Shown piece by piece: positions 1 through 8,036 of a DNA stretch of 64,000 bases. The notes under the pieces are model-generated. The model searched no databases and was not told the DNA's origin. It saw only the letters and a program-made list of their open reading frames with translations. Source of the DNA: Tabrizicola sp. TH137 (lineage in GTDB: Bacteria > Pseudomonadota > Alphaproteobacteria > Rhodobacterales > Rhodobacteraceae); contig NZ_PKRQ01000003.1 in assembly GCF_002855575.1 (NCBI RefSeq), positions 310,001 through 374,000 on the forward strand, written 5' to 3'. The position numbers were made by a program, and so were the translations under genes. Each line of letters opens with the position of its first letter. The first letter of the stretch is position 1.

Positions 1-728
1 GGCGCCTCTTCGATCACCTTCTGGTTCCGGCGCTGGATCGAACATTCCCGTTCGTGCAGATAGACATAGTTGCCATGCTTGTCGGCCAGCACCTGAATCT
101 CGATATGCCGAGGCTGGGTCACGAATTTCTCGATGAAGATGCGGTCATCGCCAAAGCTCGCCGCCGCCTCGTTCTTGGACGACTGGAACCCCTCTGCCGC
201 CTCCTGATCGTTCCAGGCGATGCGCATCCCCTTGCCACCGCCGCCCGCCGATGCCTTGATCATCACCGGATAGCCGATCTGGCGGGATATTCTCACCGCC
301 TCCTCGCTGTCGGCGATCAGGCCCATATAGCCCGGCACGGTCGAAACCCCCGCCTCCTGCGCCAGTTTCTTCGAGGTGATCTTGTCCCCCATCGCCTCGA
401 TCGCCGGGCTGGGCGGGCCGATGAAGACGACGCCCTCCTTTTCCAGCGCCGCCGCGAAATCCATCCGCTCGGACAAGAAACCGTAACCGGGATGCACGGC
501 TTCGGCCCCCGTGGCGCGGATCGCCTCCATGATCTTGTCGATCACGATATAGGACTGGTTCGCCGGCGGCGGCCCGATATGCACCGCCTCATCCGCCATC
601 TTGACGTGCAGCGCATTGCGGTCGGCATCGGAATAGACGGCAACCGTCTGGATGCCCATCTTCCGCGCGGTCTTGATGACGCGGCAGGCAATCTCGCCCC
701 GGTTGGCGATCAGGATCTTCTTGAACAT
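1..728 (-). CDS. pccA: Propionyl-CoA carboxylase alpha subunit (biotin carboxylase part), partial
   Basis: The biotin-containing subunit of propionyl-CoA carboxylase carboxylates biotin with ATP and bicarbonate so that PccB can make methylmalonyl-CoA. Only the N-terminal 242 residues lie in the window; the gene runs off the left edge, so the carboxyltransferase-interaction and biotinyl domains are not visible. What is seen is a standard biotin carboxylase start ([18 protein letters not shown]), the [10 protein letters not shown] motif, the ATP-grasp glycine loop [13 protein letters not shown], and the [11 protein letters not shown] segment. The start at 728 is the only one that keeps the conserved N-terminus. 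It is probably in the same transcription unit as pccB, about 2 kb upstream on the same strand. Methylcrotonyl- or acetyl-CoA carboxylase is the alternative by sequence, but pccB and pccR nearby favour PccA. Confidence 0.93.
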   Translation of the reverse strand, partial: MFKKILIANRGEIACRVIKTARKMGIQTVAVYSDADRNALHVKMADEAVHIGPPPANQSYIVIDKIMEAIRATGAEAVHPGYGFLSERMDFAAALEKEGVVFIGPPSPAIEAMGDKITSKKLAQEAGVSTVPGYMGLIADSEEAVRISRQIGYPVMIKASAGGGGKGMRIAWNDQEAAEGFQSSKNEAAASFGDDRIFIEKFVTQPRHIEIQVLADKHGNYVYLHERECSIQRRNQKVIEEA

Positions 729-845
729 CTCTCTCCCCTTCCACCGCGCCCGGGCCGGGGCGCGGAAATGACAAGGGCCACCGGGGCGTGCTGCCCCGAT
801 GGCCCGTTGCGATGCGTGTCAGGCCGCCCGATGGCGGCCGTCAGA

Positions 846-1058
846 TCAGTAGCGGCGGCAGGGCGGCAGCCCCGGCAGACCGCAGGATGCGGCACCGGCA
901 AGCGCGCCAAGGGCCGCGCCCGCGACCATGTTTTCATCCATTGCGTCAGCAATGGCCGCCCCGGCGACGGCGCCGCCAAGGCCGCGCTCGGTCGGGGTGG
1001 ACATGCAGCCCGAAAGGGTGGTGGTCGCAAGGGCGAGAATGACAAGATACTTATGCAT
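846..1058 (-). CDS. Small glycine-zipper-like lipoprotein
   Basis: This 70-residue protein has a lipoprotein signal (MHKYLVILALATTTLSGC, Cys at residue 18). It is followed by a Gly/Ala-rich stretch (GLGGAVAGAAIADAMDENMVAGAALGALAGA, given here only as its character: repeated small residues at 3-4 spacing), which suggests a glycine-zipper membrane-associating segment. I chose the second in-frame ATG, at 1058, because it begins the signal peptide directly; the upstream ATG would add 17 residues and bury it. It lies between pccA and pccB on the same strand. The role is unknown; an envelope lipoprotein is the most that can be said. Confidence 0.7.
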   Translation of the reverse strand: MHKYLVILALATTTLSGCMSTPTERGLGGAVAGAAIADAMDENMVAGAALGALAGAASCGLPGLPPCRRY

Positions 1059-1410
1059 GGCTCGATGCCTCTCTGGGTTGTCGTTGCGGCATGTTCTACC
1101 GCATGCCACATATCATGAAAGAGGAAAGCGTCAGCTTCCAGCCTCCCCTCCACCGCATCGGCGGTTGTGCGCGCATCGGGCCGCGCCGGGAAAAGGCCCG
1201 GCCTGCCCCGCAGGGGCGAAGGCCGGGTAAAGGCGGAAGGGGTACAGTCACGGCAGTCTCTGCAAGGGCAGAGGCGGGGGCCAAGGGACCGGGACCCCGC
1301 ATGGGGGAAAGCCTGACCGAACGATCCTGCCGTGACAACGATCATCGCCGCCCTCTGTGACGGCTGTGCGAAACCCTGCCAGATGCGCGGAACGATCGGC
1401 GAATGCATGC
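1059..1410. other. Gene-free spacer in the pcc locus
   Basis: I see no convincing coding region in this 350-bp stretch. It contains several GC-rich inverted repeats, for example near 1185-1225 (GGCCGCGCCGGGAAAAGGCC and neighbouring GCCCGGCC/GGCCGGG segments). They could fold into an RNA structure or act as a terminator, but I do not recognise any RNA family in it. Confidence 0.4.
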
Positions 1411-1827
1411 CTACCTCTCGTCCTCGTCGTCGAAATCCCCGGTAAAATCATCGTCATCAAAGCCGAAATCGGGGGCATCGGCGGCGAAGATTTCGGGAAA
1501 GCTCGCTTCGGCGCGCTTGCGGTCGATCCTGAGCAGCGCGTCATAGGAACAGGGGTCGAACGGGTCTTCGGCCGGCACCACCTCGCGCCCGAAGAGCCAG
1601 CTCAGCCGCCCCGCATCCAGATTGCCCCGTTCAAAGGGCTCTTCCCCGAACTGCGCCCAAAGCGCCGCCATGAAGCCCTGATCGGCCATCCGGTCGGCAT
1701 GCTTGCGGTCCTTGAACCGCTCGCGCCGGACGATCTTGGTCGCGCCATCCTTCTTGTTGGCGCGGCGGATGGTGAACTGGAAATCTGTGCCGGGAAGGCG
1801 GCCCGGAAAGCCGCGATGTTTCAGCAT
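1411..1827 (-). CDS. Conserved hypothetical protein of the pcc locus
   Basis: This 138-residue protein has no recognised domain. The N-terminal third is basic (clusters of R and K, including KIVRRERFKDRKHAD) and the C-terminus is strongly acidic (a run of D/E ending in DDEDER). Such charge segregation suggests a soluble protein that binds nucleic acid or a protein partner. It sits between pccA and pccB on the same strand, where Rhodobacteraceae often carry a small unknown gene, so a link to the carboxylase is possible but unproven. Composition and third-position GC match the neighbouring genes, which supports it being real. Confidence 0.65.
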   Translation of the reverse strand: MLKHRGFPGRLPGTDFQFTIRRANKKDGATKIVRRERFKDRKHADRMADQGFMAALWAQFGEEPFERGNLDAGRLSWLFGREVVPAEDPFDPCSYDALLRIDRKRAEASFPEIFAADAPDFGFDDDDFTGDFDDEDER

Positions 1828-1950
1828 GGTCTGCCCCTGTCGATGCCAAGGGGCGCGTCATGGCCGATCAGACGCCCGGCGTCAAACCGGACGGCAGACA
1901 GAATAAGGGCGGGCCGGGGCGCATCCGCCCCGCAGGCCCGCCCAGATTCA

Positions 1951-2088
1951 TTACTTGTATTTGCCGGTGTAGGTGGGTTCGGTCGAAACCGGTTCTTCCA
2001 CGTAAACGACTTCTTCTTCCTTGGCGGCGCAAGCCGCGACAAAGGCGACCATGCAAAGGGCCAGCAGGGTCTTCGTGCTCTTCGACAT
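1951..2088 (-). CDS. Very small lipoprotein (45 residues)
   Basis: A short open frame, ATG at 2088 and TAA at 1951-1953. It encodes MSKSTKTLLALCMVAFVAAC and then about 25 polar residues with an acidic EEE segment and a KYK end. The N-terminus is a clear lipoprotein signal with the lipid Cys at residue 20 (VAAC). A purine-rich AGTAGAGG-like stretch lies just upstream of the start. It resembles the tiny envelope lipoproteins that Rhodobacteraceae carry near pcc genes. No function can be assigned. Confidence 0.7.
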   Translation of the reverse strand: MSKSTKTLLALCMVAFVAACAAKEEEVVYVEEPVSTEPTYTGKYK

Positions 2089-2302
2089 CCTCTACTCCTA
2101 TTTTCTTGGAGGGTCGGGTCTGACGACAAGCCGCCATCCCGCCCTCGATGCGAGGCATAGGCCGCTTGGGTTCGGCCTGAGGGCACCTTAGCGGAAAAAA
2201 CCGGGAAAGGACACGCAAGCGAAGCCAAGTTGTCGGCCTGTGGCACTGCTACATCACGCAAGGGCGCGGCGGCAAGAGGCTTGGCCATGGCATAGGCGGA
2301 CA

Positions 2303-2731
2303 TCAGAACATCTCCCACTGACAGGCGCCGTCCTCGATCCGGTAGGATTCGAAGTATTGCACCGCCTCGGGGGCTGCCTCGCCGAAGGGGACCGCGACAT
2401 CGGAAAGCGAGATGACGATCTGCGCGGGGGCAGGGCCGAACTCCGCCACCCGCGGCAGGGCATAGCTGTCGCAGAGATACTGCATCGCCTCGCTCGCCGC
2501 CTCGAATTCCAGCCCGCCACCGGGCGCGATGGCCGGGGTGACAAAGCGGAAGCGCAGCGCCATCCCCTCGGGCCCCGGCACGTTCCAGATGACGTCCTGA
2601 AGCACCGCCTCATGCCCGGAGGGCAGCACGACCACCTCGCCCGCGCCATCAACCACCTGCGGCCCCTCTTGCGCGGGGACCGGCAGCGCAAGCAGCGCGG
2701 CAAAAGGCAGGATCAGGACGGGGCGGCGCAT
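2303..2731 (-). CDS. DUF6497 family secreted protein
   Basis: A 142-residue exported protein: signal peptide MRRPVLILPFAALLALPVPA then the mature part. It contains the segments VVVLPSGHEAVLQDV, GPEGMALRFRFVTPAI, YLCDSYALPRVA and QIVISLSDVAVPFGEAAPEA, and ends in YRIEDGACQWEMF; this is the pattern I know as DUF6497 in Rhodobacteraceae. Two Cys residues (LCDSYALP and GACQWE) could form a disulfide. The start at 2731 was chosen because it begins the signal peptide; the longer frame adds 30 residues without sense. It lies 11 bp downstream of the pccB stop on the same strand and is probably co-transcribed. Function unknown. Confidence 0.75.
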   Translation of the reverse strand: MRRPVLILPFAALLALPVPAQEGPQVVDGAGEVVVLPSGHEAVLQDVIWNVPGPEGMALRFRFVTPAIAPGGGLEFEAASEAMQYLCDSYALPRVAEFGPAPAQIVISLSDVAVPFGEAAPEAVQYFESYRIEDGACQWEMF

Positions 2732-2741
2732 CTTCGGGCCT

Positions 2742-4274
2742 TCAGAGCGGGATGTTGTTGTGCTTCTTCCAGGGCGTTTCCTGCCGCTTGTTGCGCAGGC
2801 TGGCAAAGGCGCGGGCAACACGGCGGCGGGTGGAATGGGGCATGATCACCTCGTCGATGAAGCCCTTCTCGGCGGCAACAAAGGGATTGGCAAAGCGGTC
2901 CTCGTAATCCTTCACCCGCGCGGCGATCTTTTCCTTGTCGGACAATTCGCTGCGGTAAAGGATTTCCACCGCGCCCTTCGCGCCCATCACGGCCACCTCG
3001 GCGGTGGGCCAGGCATAGTTGAAATCGCCCCGCAGATGCTTGGACGACATCACGACATAGGCCCCGCCATAGGTCTTGCGCGTCAGAACCGTGACCTTCG
3101 GCACCGTCGCCTCGCCATAGGCAAACAGCAGCTTCGCGCCATGCTTGATGACGCCGGCATATTCCTGCCCCGTCCCCGGCAGGAAGCCCGGCACATCGAC
3201 CAGCGTCAGGATCGGGATCTCGAAAGCATCGCAGAAGCGCACGAAACGCGCGGCCTTGCGGCTGGCGTCGATATCGAGGCAACCCGCCAGAACCATCGGC
3301 TGGTTCGCCACCACGCCCACCGTCTGGCCTTCCAGCCGCACGAAACCGGTGATGATATTGCCCGCGAATTCCTTCTGGATCTCGAAGAAATCGCCCTCGT
3401 CGGCGATCTTCAGGATCAGTTCCTTCATGTCATAGGGCTGGTTCGGATTGTCCGGCACCAGCGTATCAAGGCTCATCTCCACCCGCGCCGGATCGTCGAA
3501 GAAGGGCCGCACCGGCGCCTTCTCGCGGTTGTTCAGTGGCAGGAAGTCGAACAGCCGCCGGGTTTCGGCGATCAGTTCCACGTCATTCTCATAGGCCCCG
3601 TCCGCCACCGAGGATTTCTTGGTATGGGTCGTGGCCCCGCCCAGTTCCTCGGCCGTCACATGCTCATTCGTCACGGTCTTCACCACGTCAGGACCGGTGA
3701 CGAACATGTAGGAGGAATCCTTCACCATGAAGATGAAGTCGGTCATCGCCGGGGAATAGACCGCCCCCCCGGCGCAAGGCCCCATGATGAGGCTGATCTG
3801 CGGCACCACGCCCGAGGCCATGATATTGCGCTGGAACACCTCGCCATAGGCGGCGAGCGAGGACACGCCCTCCTGAATCCGCGCCCCGCCCGAGTCGTTC
3901 ATCCCGATGACCGGCGCGCCGTTCTGGATGGCCATATCCATGATCTTGCAGATCTTCGCGGCATGGGTTTCCGACACCGAACCGCCCAGCACGGTGAAAT
4001 CCTGCGAAAAGACATAGACCATGCGGCCGTTGATCGTGCCCCAGCCGGTGACCACGCCGTCGCCGGGATGCTTCGTCTCTTCCATCCCGAAATCGGTGCA
4101 GCGGTGCTGCACGAACATGTCGAATTCCTCGAAGCTGCCCTCGTCCAGCAGCAGGTCGATCCGCTCCCGCGCCGTCAGCTTGCCCTTGGCATGCTGCGCC
4201 TCGACCCGGCGCGCACCGCCCCCGGCACGGGCCACGGCACGGCGGTCTTCCAGTTCTTGCAGGATATCCTTCAT
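2742..4274 (-). CDS. pccB: Propionyl-CoA carboxylase beta subunit (carboxyltransferase)
   Basis: PccB transfers the carboxyl group from biotin on PccA to propionyl-CoA, giving methylmalonyl-CoA; this feeds propionate and the ethylmalonyl-CoA pathway products into succinyl-CoA. The 510-residue length is normal. Visible hallmarks are the two crotonase-like carboxyltransferase halves: [14 protein letters not shown] and [16 protein letters not shown] in the N-terminal half, [18 protein letters not shown] and [10 protein letters not shown] in the C-terminal half, forming the two oxyanion-hole regions. The start [12 protein letters not shown] at 4274 matches the family; an upstream ATG would add 26 unrelated residues. 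The upstream region 4346-4394 carries TTTGCAAA-type boxes like those in the pccR promoter, so PccR control is inferred. Confidence 0.97.
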   Translation of the reverse strand: MKDILQELEDRRAVARAGGGARRVEAQHAKGKLTARERIDLLLDEGSFEEFDMFVQHRCTDFGMEETKHPGDGVVTGWGTINGRMVYVFSQDFTVLGGSVSETHAAKICKIMDMAIQNGAPVIGMNDSGGARIQEGVSSLAAYGEVFQRNIMASGVVPQISLIMGPCAGGAVYSPAMTDFIFMVKDSSYMFVTGPDVVKTVTNEHVTAEELGGATTHTKKSSVADGAYENDVELIAETRRLFDFLPLNNREKAPVRPFFDDPARVEMSLDTLVPDNPNQPYDMKELILKIADEGDFFEIQKEFAGNIITGFVRLEGQTVGVVANQPMVLAGCLDIDASRKAARFVRFCDAFEIPILTLVDVPGFLPGTGQEYAGVIKHGAKLLFAYGEATVPKVTVLTRKTYGGAYVVMSSKHLRGDFNYAWPTAEVAVMGAKGAVEILYRSELSDKEKIAARVKDYEDRFANPFVAAEKGFIDEVIMPHSTRRRVARAFASLRNKRQETPWKKHNNIPL

Positions 4275-4345
4275 CGGCGCTCTCCCCCCGAATTTCGCGG
4301 GAACATAGCGGGGCGGGCGGGGCTGTCCAAAGGGAGTCTGGCATA

Positions 4346-4394
4346 TTTGCAAATTATTGGCAGATCACATACCGCAAATTGCGATACTGCAAAT
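4346..4394 (-). promoter_or_regulatory. Putative PccR operator upstream of pccB
   Basis: A perfect TTTGCAAA box lies at 4346-4353. At 4374-4394 there is a cluster of half-sites, GCAAATTGC (4374-4382) and CTGCAAAT (4387-4394). The same TTTGCAAA word occurs twice in the pccR promoter (6241-6248 and 6262-6269). From memory, PccR of Rhodobacter sphaeroides recognises TTTGCAAA boxes at pccB and its own gene. The site lies 70-120 bp upstream of the pccB start. Confidence 0.65.
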
Positions 4395-4570
4395 CACTCG
4401 CCTTCGCCACAGCGGCGCGCTAGAACCGCCCGGCGCAGCGCCCGCCCCTACCCAAGCCCTTCATTTTCTGTCCGGAAACATCCACGGATGGGTCCGGGGG
4501 GCCGTCGGCCCTCCCGGGGTCGCCCCCTCTGCGCGCCGCCCGAGACGAAGCCAGACCCAGCGAGGCCATC

Positions 4571-4924
4571 ATGTCGCAACTTCCCGTCCCCGTCGTCACC
4601 ATCGGCCTTCTGCTGGCCTCGAACATCTTCATGACCTTCGCCTGGTACGGGCATCTGAAATACAAATCCGCCTCGCTCGTACTGGTGATCCTTGCGAGCT
4701 GGCTCATCGCCCTGCCGGAATATGCGCTGCAAGTGCCCGCCAACCGCATCGGGCATGGCCATTTCTCGGCCGCCGAACTCAAGACGATACAGGAGGTCAT
4801 CACCCTGTCGGTCTTTGCCGTCTTCTCCGTCCTCTATCTGAAGGAACCGCTGGGATGGAACCATGCGCTGGGTTTCGGTTTCATCGCGCTGGGGGCCTTC
4901 TTCATCTTCCACAAATGGGCGTGA
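4571..4924 (+). CDS. DUF486 / DMT-superfamily small membrane protein
   Basis: A 117-residue integral membrane protein with four predicted helices (about residues 8-26, 35-53, 73-90 and 97-113). Family signatures are FMTFAWYGHLKYK near the N-terminus, LPEYALQVPANRIG in the second loop and LGFGFIALGAFFIFHKWA at the end, typical of DUF486, a short relative of the drug/metabolite transporter superfamily. The ATG follows ACCCAGCGAGGCCATC. It is followed closely by an MFS exporter gene on the same strand, and both may be expressed together. Substrate unknown. Confidence 0.85.
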   Translation: MSQLPVPVVTIGLLLASNIFMTFAWYGHLKYKSASLVLVILASWLIALPEYALQVPANRIGHGHFSAAELKTIQEVITLSVFAVFSVLYLKEPLGWNHALGFGFIALGAFFIFHKWA

Positions 4925-5005
4925 GCTGCACAGCCCCCACCGCACAGTCCCCTGTGCATCCCCGCCATGGACTTCCCTGCCGGTCCGGCGTAGCGCTGAC
5001 CCATC

Positions 5006-6217
5006 ATGACCGGCTCCCGCTTTCTTGACCGCCGCACGCCCCCCCATATTGCCACGCTCATCATGCTGGCGGGGCTGTCCGCGCTGACGATGAACATCTT
5101 CCTGCCGTCGCTGCCCGGCATGGCGGCATGGTTCGATGCGCCCTATGCCCTCATGCAGCTTTCGGTCGCGCTCTACCTCGCGCTTTCCGCCGTGTTGCAG
5201 ATCGTCATCGGCCCCGTGTCCGATCGGTTCGGGCGCCGCAAGGTGCTGCTCGTGTCGCTGGTCCTTTTCCTGATCGCCACCGTCGGAACGCTGATCGCCC
5301 CCGATGCCGCCACCTTCCTTGCCTTCCGCATGGCGCAGGCGGTCATCGCGGCCGGCATGGTGCTGTCCCGCGCCGTGGTGCGCGACATGGTGCCGGATGC
5401 GCAGGCGGCCAGCATGATCGGCTATGTCACCATGGGCATGTCGATCGTGCCAATGATCGGCCCGGTCATCGGCGGGGTGCTGGACGAACAGTTCGGCTGG
5501 CAAGCGAATTTCGCGCTGCTGCTGATCCTTGGCACCGCCACGCTGGCGCTGGTCTGGGTCGATCTGGGAGAAACCGCAACGCCGCGCCGCATCAGCCTGA
5601 TGCAGCAGATCCGCACCTATCCGGGCCTGCTGACCTCGCGCCGTTTCTGGGGCTATGTCGGCTGCGCGAGTTTCACCTCGGGCTCCTTCTTCGCCTATCT
5701 GGGCGGTGCGCCCTATGTCGGCAACGTGGTCTTCGGCCTGTCTTCCTCCGAGGTGGGCCTGCTCTTCGCCATCACCGCCGTCGGCTATGCAGCCGGCAAC
5801 TTTGTCGCCGGCCGTTTCTCCGTGCGCGTGGGCATGAACCGCATGGTGCTCTGGGGGACGCTGGTCTGCATCGCGGGCCTTGGCGCGCTGACGCTGGTCA
5901 CGCTGGCGGGCGTGCATTCCCCCTATGTCTTCTTCGGCTTCACCCTCGCCCTTGGCCTTGGCAACGGGATGACCCTGCCGAATGCCAATGCCGGGATGCT
6001 GTCGATCAAGCCCGAGCTTGCAGGCACCGCCTCGGGCCTTGGCGGGGCGATCCAGATCGGCGGCGGCGCGGCGCTGGCGGCACTGGCCGGGGCGCTGCTG
6101 ACCGAAGGCGCGACCGAGATGCCGCTGGTCCTCTTGATGCTGGCCTCTTCGGTCTGTGCGCTGTTCTCGATCCTCGCGGTGATCCGGCGGGCCAGGGCCC
6201 TCGGCCTTTCGGCCTGA
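5006..6217 (+). CDS. MFS drug-efflux transporter, Bcr/CflA type
   Basis: A 403-residue, twelve-helix major facilitator exporter. The sequence shows the Bcr/CflA-type start (PPHIATLIMLAGLSALTMNIF, then LPSLPGMAAWF), the loop 2-3 motif GPVSDRFGRRKVLL (MFS motif A) and the helix 5 antiporter motif region MIGPVIGGVLDEQFGWQANF (motif C-like GPxxGG). Such proteins use the proton gradient to export drugs, dipeptides or sulfonamides. The gene starts 81 bp after the DUF486 gene and ends 63 bp before pccR on the same strand. The specific substrate cannot be read from the sequence. Confidence 0.9.
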   Translation: MTGSRFLDRRTPPHIATLIMLAGLSALTMNIFLPSLPGMAAWFDAPYALMQLSVALYLALSAVLQIVIGPVSDRFGRRKVLLVSLVLFLIATVGTLIAPDAATFLAFRMAQAVIAAGMVLSRAVVRDMVPDAQAASMIGYVTMGMSIVPMIGPVIGGVLDEQFGWQANFALLLILGTATLALVWVDLGETATPRRISLMQQIRTYPGLLTSRRFWGYVGCASFTSGSFFAYLGGAPYVGNVVFGLSSSEVGLLFAITAVGYAAGNFVAGRFSVRVGMNRMVLWGTLVCIAGLGALTLVTLAGVHSPYVFFGFTLALGLGNGMTLPNANAGMLSIKPELAGTASGLGGAIQIGGGAALAALAGALLTEGATEMPLVLLMLASSVCALFSILAVIRRARALGLSA

Positions 6218-6227
6218 GGCCTCCCTC

Positions 6228-6275
6228 TTGACGCACCCCTTTTGCAAAGCGGATAACCCGCTTTGCAAACGGAGG
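6228..6275 (+). promoter_or_regulatory. pccR promoter with TTTGCAAA inverted-repeat operator
   Basis: A -35-like TTGACG (6228-6233) and a -10-like GATAAC (6252-6257) are separated by 18 bp. A perfect inverted repeat straddles the -10: TTTGCAAAGCGG (6241-6252), five central bases, CCGCTTTGCAAA (6258-6269). A GGAGG ribosome-binding site (6271-6275) stands 5 bp before the pccR ATG at 6281. The geometry, an operator covering the -10, argues for autorepression. Confidence 0.75.
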
Positions 6276-6280
6276 CCGCC

Positions 6281-7678
6281 ATGCCCACCCAGAAACTCTA
6301 TGCCGGGGCCAAGCTGCGCGAAATCCGCGCCCGCCTGTCGCTGACCCAGAAATCCTTTGCCGACAAGCTGGGCGTGTCCCTGCCCTATCTGAACCAGATG
6401 GAAAACAACCACCGCCCCGTCTCGGCCGCCGTGGTGCTGGCCCTGGCGCAGGAATTCGGGCTGGACGTGACCGAACTGACAGTTGGGGAATCCGAACGGC
6501 TTGTCTCGGACATGCGCGAGGCGCTGGCCGATCCCGTTTTCGCGCAGGCCGCCCCGCCGCTCGCCGATCTGCGCCTTGCCGCCTCCAATGCCCCCGCACT
6601 GGCCCGCGCCTTCCTCGACCTGCACCGCGCCTATCGGCAAAGCCATGAACGCCTCGCCTCGCTGGACGAGGCGCTGGGGCGCGAAGACGCCGCCCTGCGC
6701 CCCTCGCCCTGGGAAGAGGTGCGCGATTTCTTTCACTATTGCGACAATTACATCGACGCCGTGGACCGGGCAGCCGAACATTTCGCAGCCCCCGGAGGCG
6801 TGCTGTCCGACATTGCGCGCAGCGCCGCCGCCGCGCTGGAAAAGCGCGGCATCACGCTGGCCTTCACCGACCAGACCGAAACCCGCCGCTACGATCCGGC
6901 AAGCAAGCGGCTGACCCTGTCCAACCGCACCGCCGCCCCGACCCAGCGCTTCCAGTTGCTGCTCCAGGTGGCGCTTCTCACCCAGAACGACCTGATCGAG
7001 GCAACGCTCGACCTTGCCCGTTTCGCTACGCCCGAGGCGCGGGATATCGCCAAGATCGGGCTGGCCAATTACTTTGCCGGGGCGGCCCTCCTGCCCTATC
7101 GCGCCTTTCAGGCGGCGGCGCTGGAAACACGGCACGATCTGGAACGGCTGGCCGATCTTTTCGGCGCTTCCATCGAACAGGTGGCGCACCGGCTTTCCAC
7201 CCTGCAAAGGCCGGGCGCGAAGGGCATCCCCTTCTTCTTCGTCCGCGTCGATCAGGCCGGCACGATCACCAAGCGCCACTCCGCCACACGCCTGCAATTC
7301 GCCCGTTTCGGCGGGGCCTGTCCCCTGTGGAACGTCCATCGCGCCTTTGAAACGCCGGGCCAGTTCCTGCGCCAGCTTGCCGAAACCCCGGATGGCGTGC
7401 GCTATCTCTGCCTTGCGCGCGACGTGTCGAAACCCGGCGGGGCCTTCCTCGCCCCGGTCAAGCGCTATGCCATCGGTCTGGGCTGCGAGGTGCAGCATGC
7501 GGCGCAACTCGTTTATGCCGATGGGCTGGACCTCAAGGGCCATTTCGAACCGATCGGCATCTCCTGCCGCATCTGCGAACGCCCCGCCTGCCATCAACGG
7601 TCTGTCCCGCCGCTGGAACGCCGCCTGAAGGTGGACCCGGATCGTCGCGGCCTGCTGCCCTACGAGATCGCGGAATGA
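6281..7678 (+). CDS. pccR: Short-chain fatty acyl-CoA regulator (ScfR family), PccR-like
   Basis: A 465-residue XRE-family transcription factor. Residues about 8-65 form the helix-turn-helix (LREIRARLSLTQKSFADKLG, then VSLPYLNQMENNHRPVS). The middle part is the IrrE-like/DUF955-related region without an evident HExxH (helix QRFQLLLQVALLTQNDLIEAT and NYFAGAALLPYRAF). The C-terminal part matches the DUF2083 short-chain acyl-CoA sensing domain and includes Cys-containing motifs (GISCRICERPACHQRS). In R. sphaeroides PccR controls propionyl-CoA carboxylase; here the regulator is encoded 2 kb from pccB and both carry TTTGCAAA boxes. I start at 6281 because of the GGAGG site and the family N-terminus MPTQKLYAGAKLREIR. 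RamB and MccR-type paralogues are the alternatives. Confidence 0.88.
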   Translation: MPTQKLYAGAKLREIRARLSLTQKSFADKLGVSLPYLNQMENNHRPVSAAVVLALAQEFGLDVTELTVGESERLVSDMREALADPVFAQAAPPLADLRLAASNAPALARAFLDLHRAYRQSHERLASLDEALGREDAALRPSPWEEVRDFFHYCDNYIDAVDRAAEHFAAPGGVLSDIARSAAAALEKRGITLAFTDQTETRRYDPASKRLTLSNRTAAPTQRFQLLLQVALLTQNDLIEATLDLARFATPEARDIAKIGLANYFAGAALLPYRAFQAAALETRHDLERLADLFGASIEQVAHRLSTLQRPGAKGIPFFFVRVDQAGTITKRHSATRLQFARFGGACPLWNVHRAFETPGQFLRQLAETPDGVRYLCLARDVSKPGGAFLAPVKRYAIGLGCEVQHAAQLVYADGLDLKGHFEPIGISCRICERPACHQRSVPPLERRLKVDPDRRGLLPYEIAE

Positions 7679-7680
7679 CA

Positions 7681-7706
7681 CAGGCCCCGGATCGCGCCGG
7701 GGCCTG
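7681..7706 (+). terminator. Hairpin after pccR
   Basis: Perfect 10-bp stem CAGGCCCCGG (7681-7690) / CCGGGGCCTG (7697-7706) with loop ATCGCG, starting 3 bp after the pccR stop and just before the converging YdcH gene. There is no T-run, so it may act as a weak or factor-assisted bidirectional terminator. Confidence 0.55.
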
Positions 7707-7725
7707 CTCCGGGCCATCCCGGCTG

Positions 7726-7962
7726 TCAGACGGCCAGCATCCGCGAAATGTCGTCCTTCAGTTTCATCCTGGTCCGGCGCAACTCCGACTCATGTTCCGA
7801 CGACAACACGTCCAGCCGCGTCTCGGCCCGATGCACGGCACGGTTCACGGCGTGATATTCGTCCACCAACCGCGCGAAATGGGCATCCTTCGCCTTAAGC
7901 GCATGGATCGCCTGCACCTTTTCGGGGAAATCCTCGTAAAGGTCATGGGGGGTATTCGACAT
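7726..7962 (-). CDS. YdcH family (DUF465) small protein
   Basis: A 78-residue all-helical protein with the YdcH/DUF465 pattern: acidic amphipathic N-terminus (DLYEDFPE), then KVQAIHALKAKDAHFARLVDEY, then a long helix ending in ELRRTRMKLKDDISRML. In family members the residues F..L..EY and LK..L contact to form a coiled-coil hairpin. It is transcribed toward pccR with only 47 bp between stops. Function in the family is unknown. Confidence 0.88.
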   Translation of the reverse strand: MSNTPHDLYEDFPEKVQAIHALKAKDAHFARLVDEYHAVNRAVHRAETRLDVLSSEHESELRRTRMKLKDDISRMLAV

Positions 7963-8036
7963 GGGTCTTCTCCTTCGCGTCGTTTCGTCCCGACCTTAGG
8001 AAGGTTGCGGCAAGCCCGCCTTGACCTTGGTCAAGT

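Noticed and set aside
1059-1410. Possible structured RNA (RNase P, SRP RNA or tmRNA) in the pcc spacer
   Set aside because: None of the conserved core sequences of these RNAs is present; only generic GC-rich hairpins are visible.
4448-7717. Very long minus-strand open frame (over 1000 codons) opposite the DUF486, MFS and pccR genes
   Set aside because: It is an antisense shadow of three well-supported genes; its composition (Gly, His, Gln, Arg rich, no domain) is typical of the reverse frame of GC-rich coding DNA.
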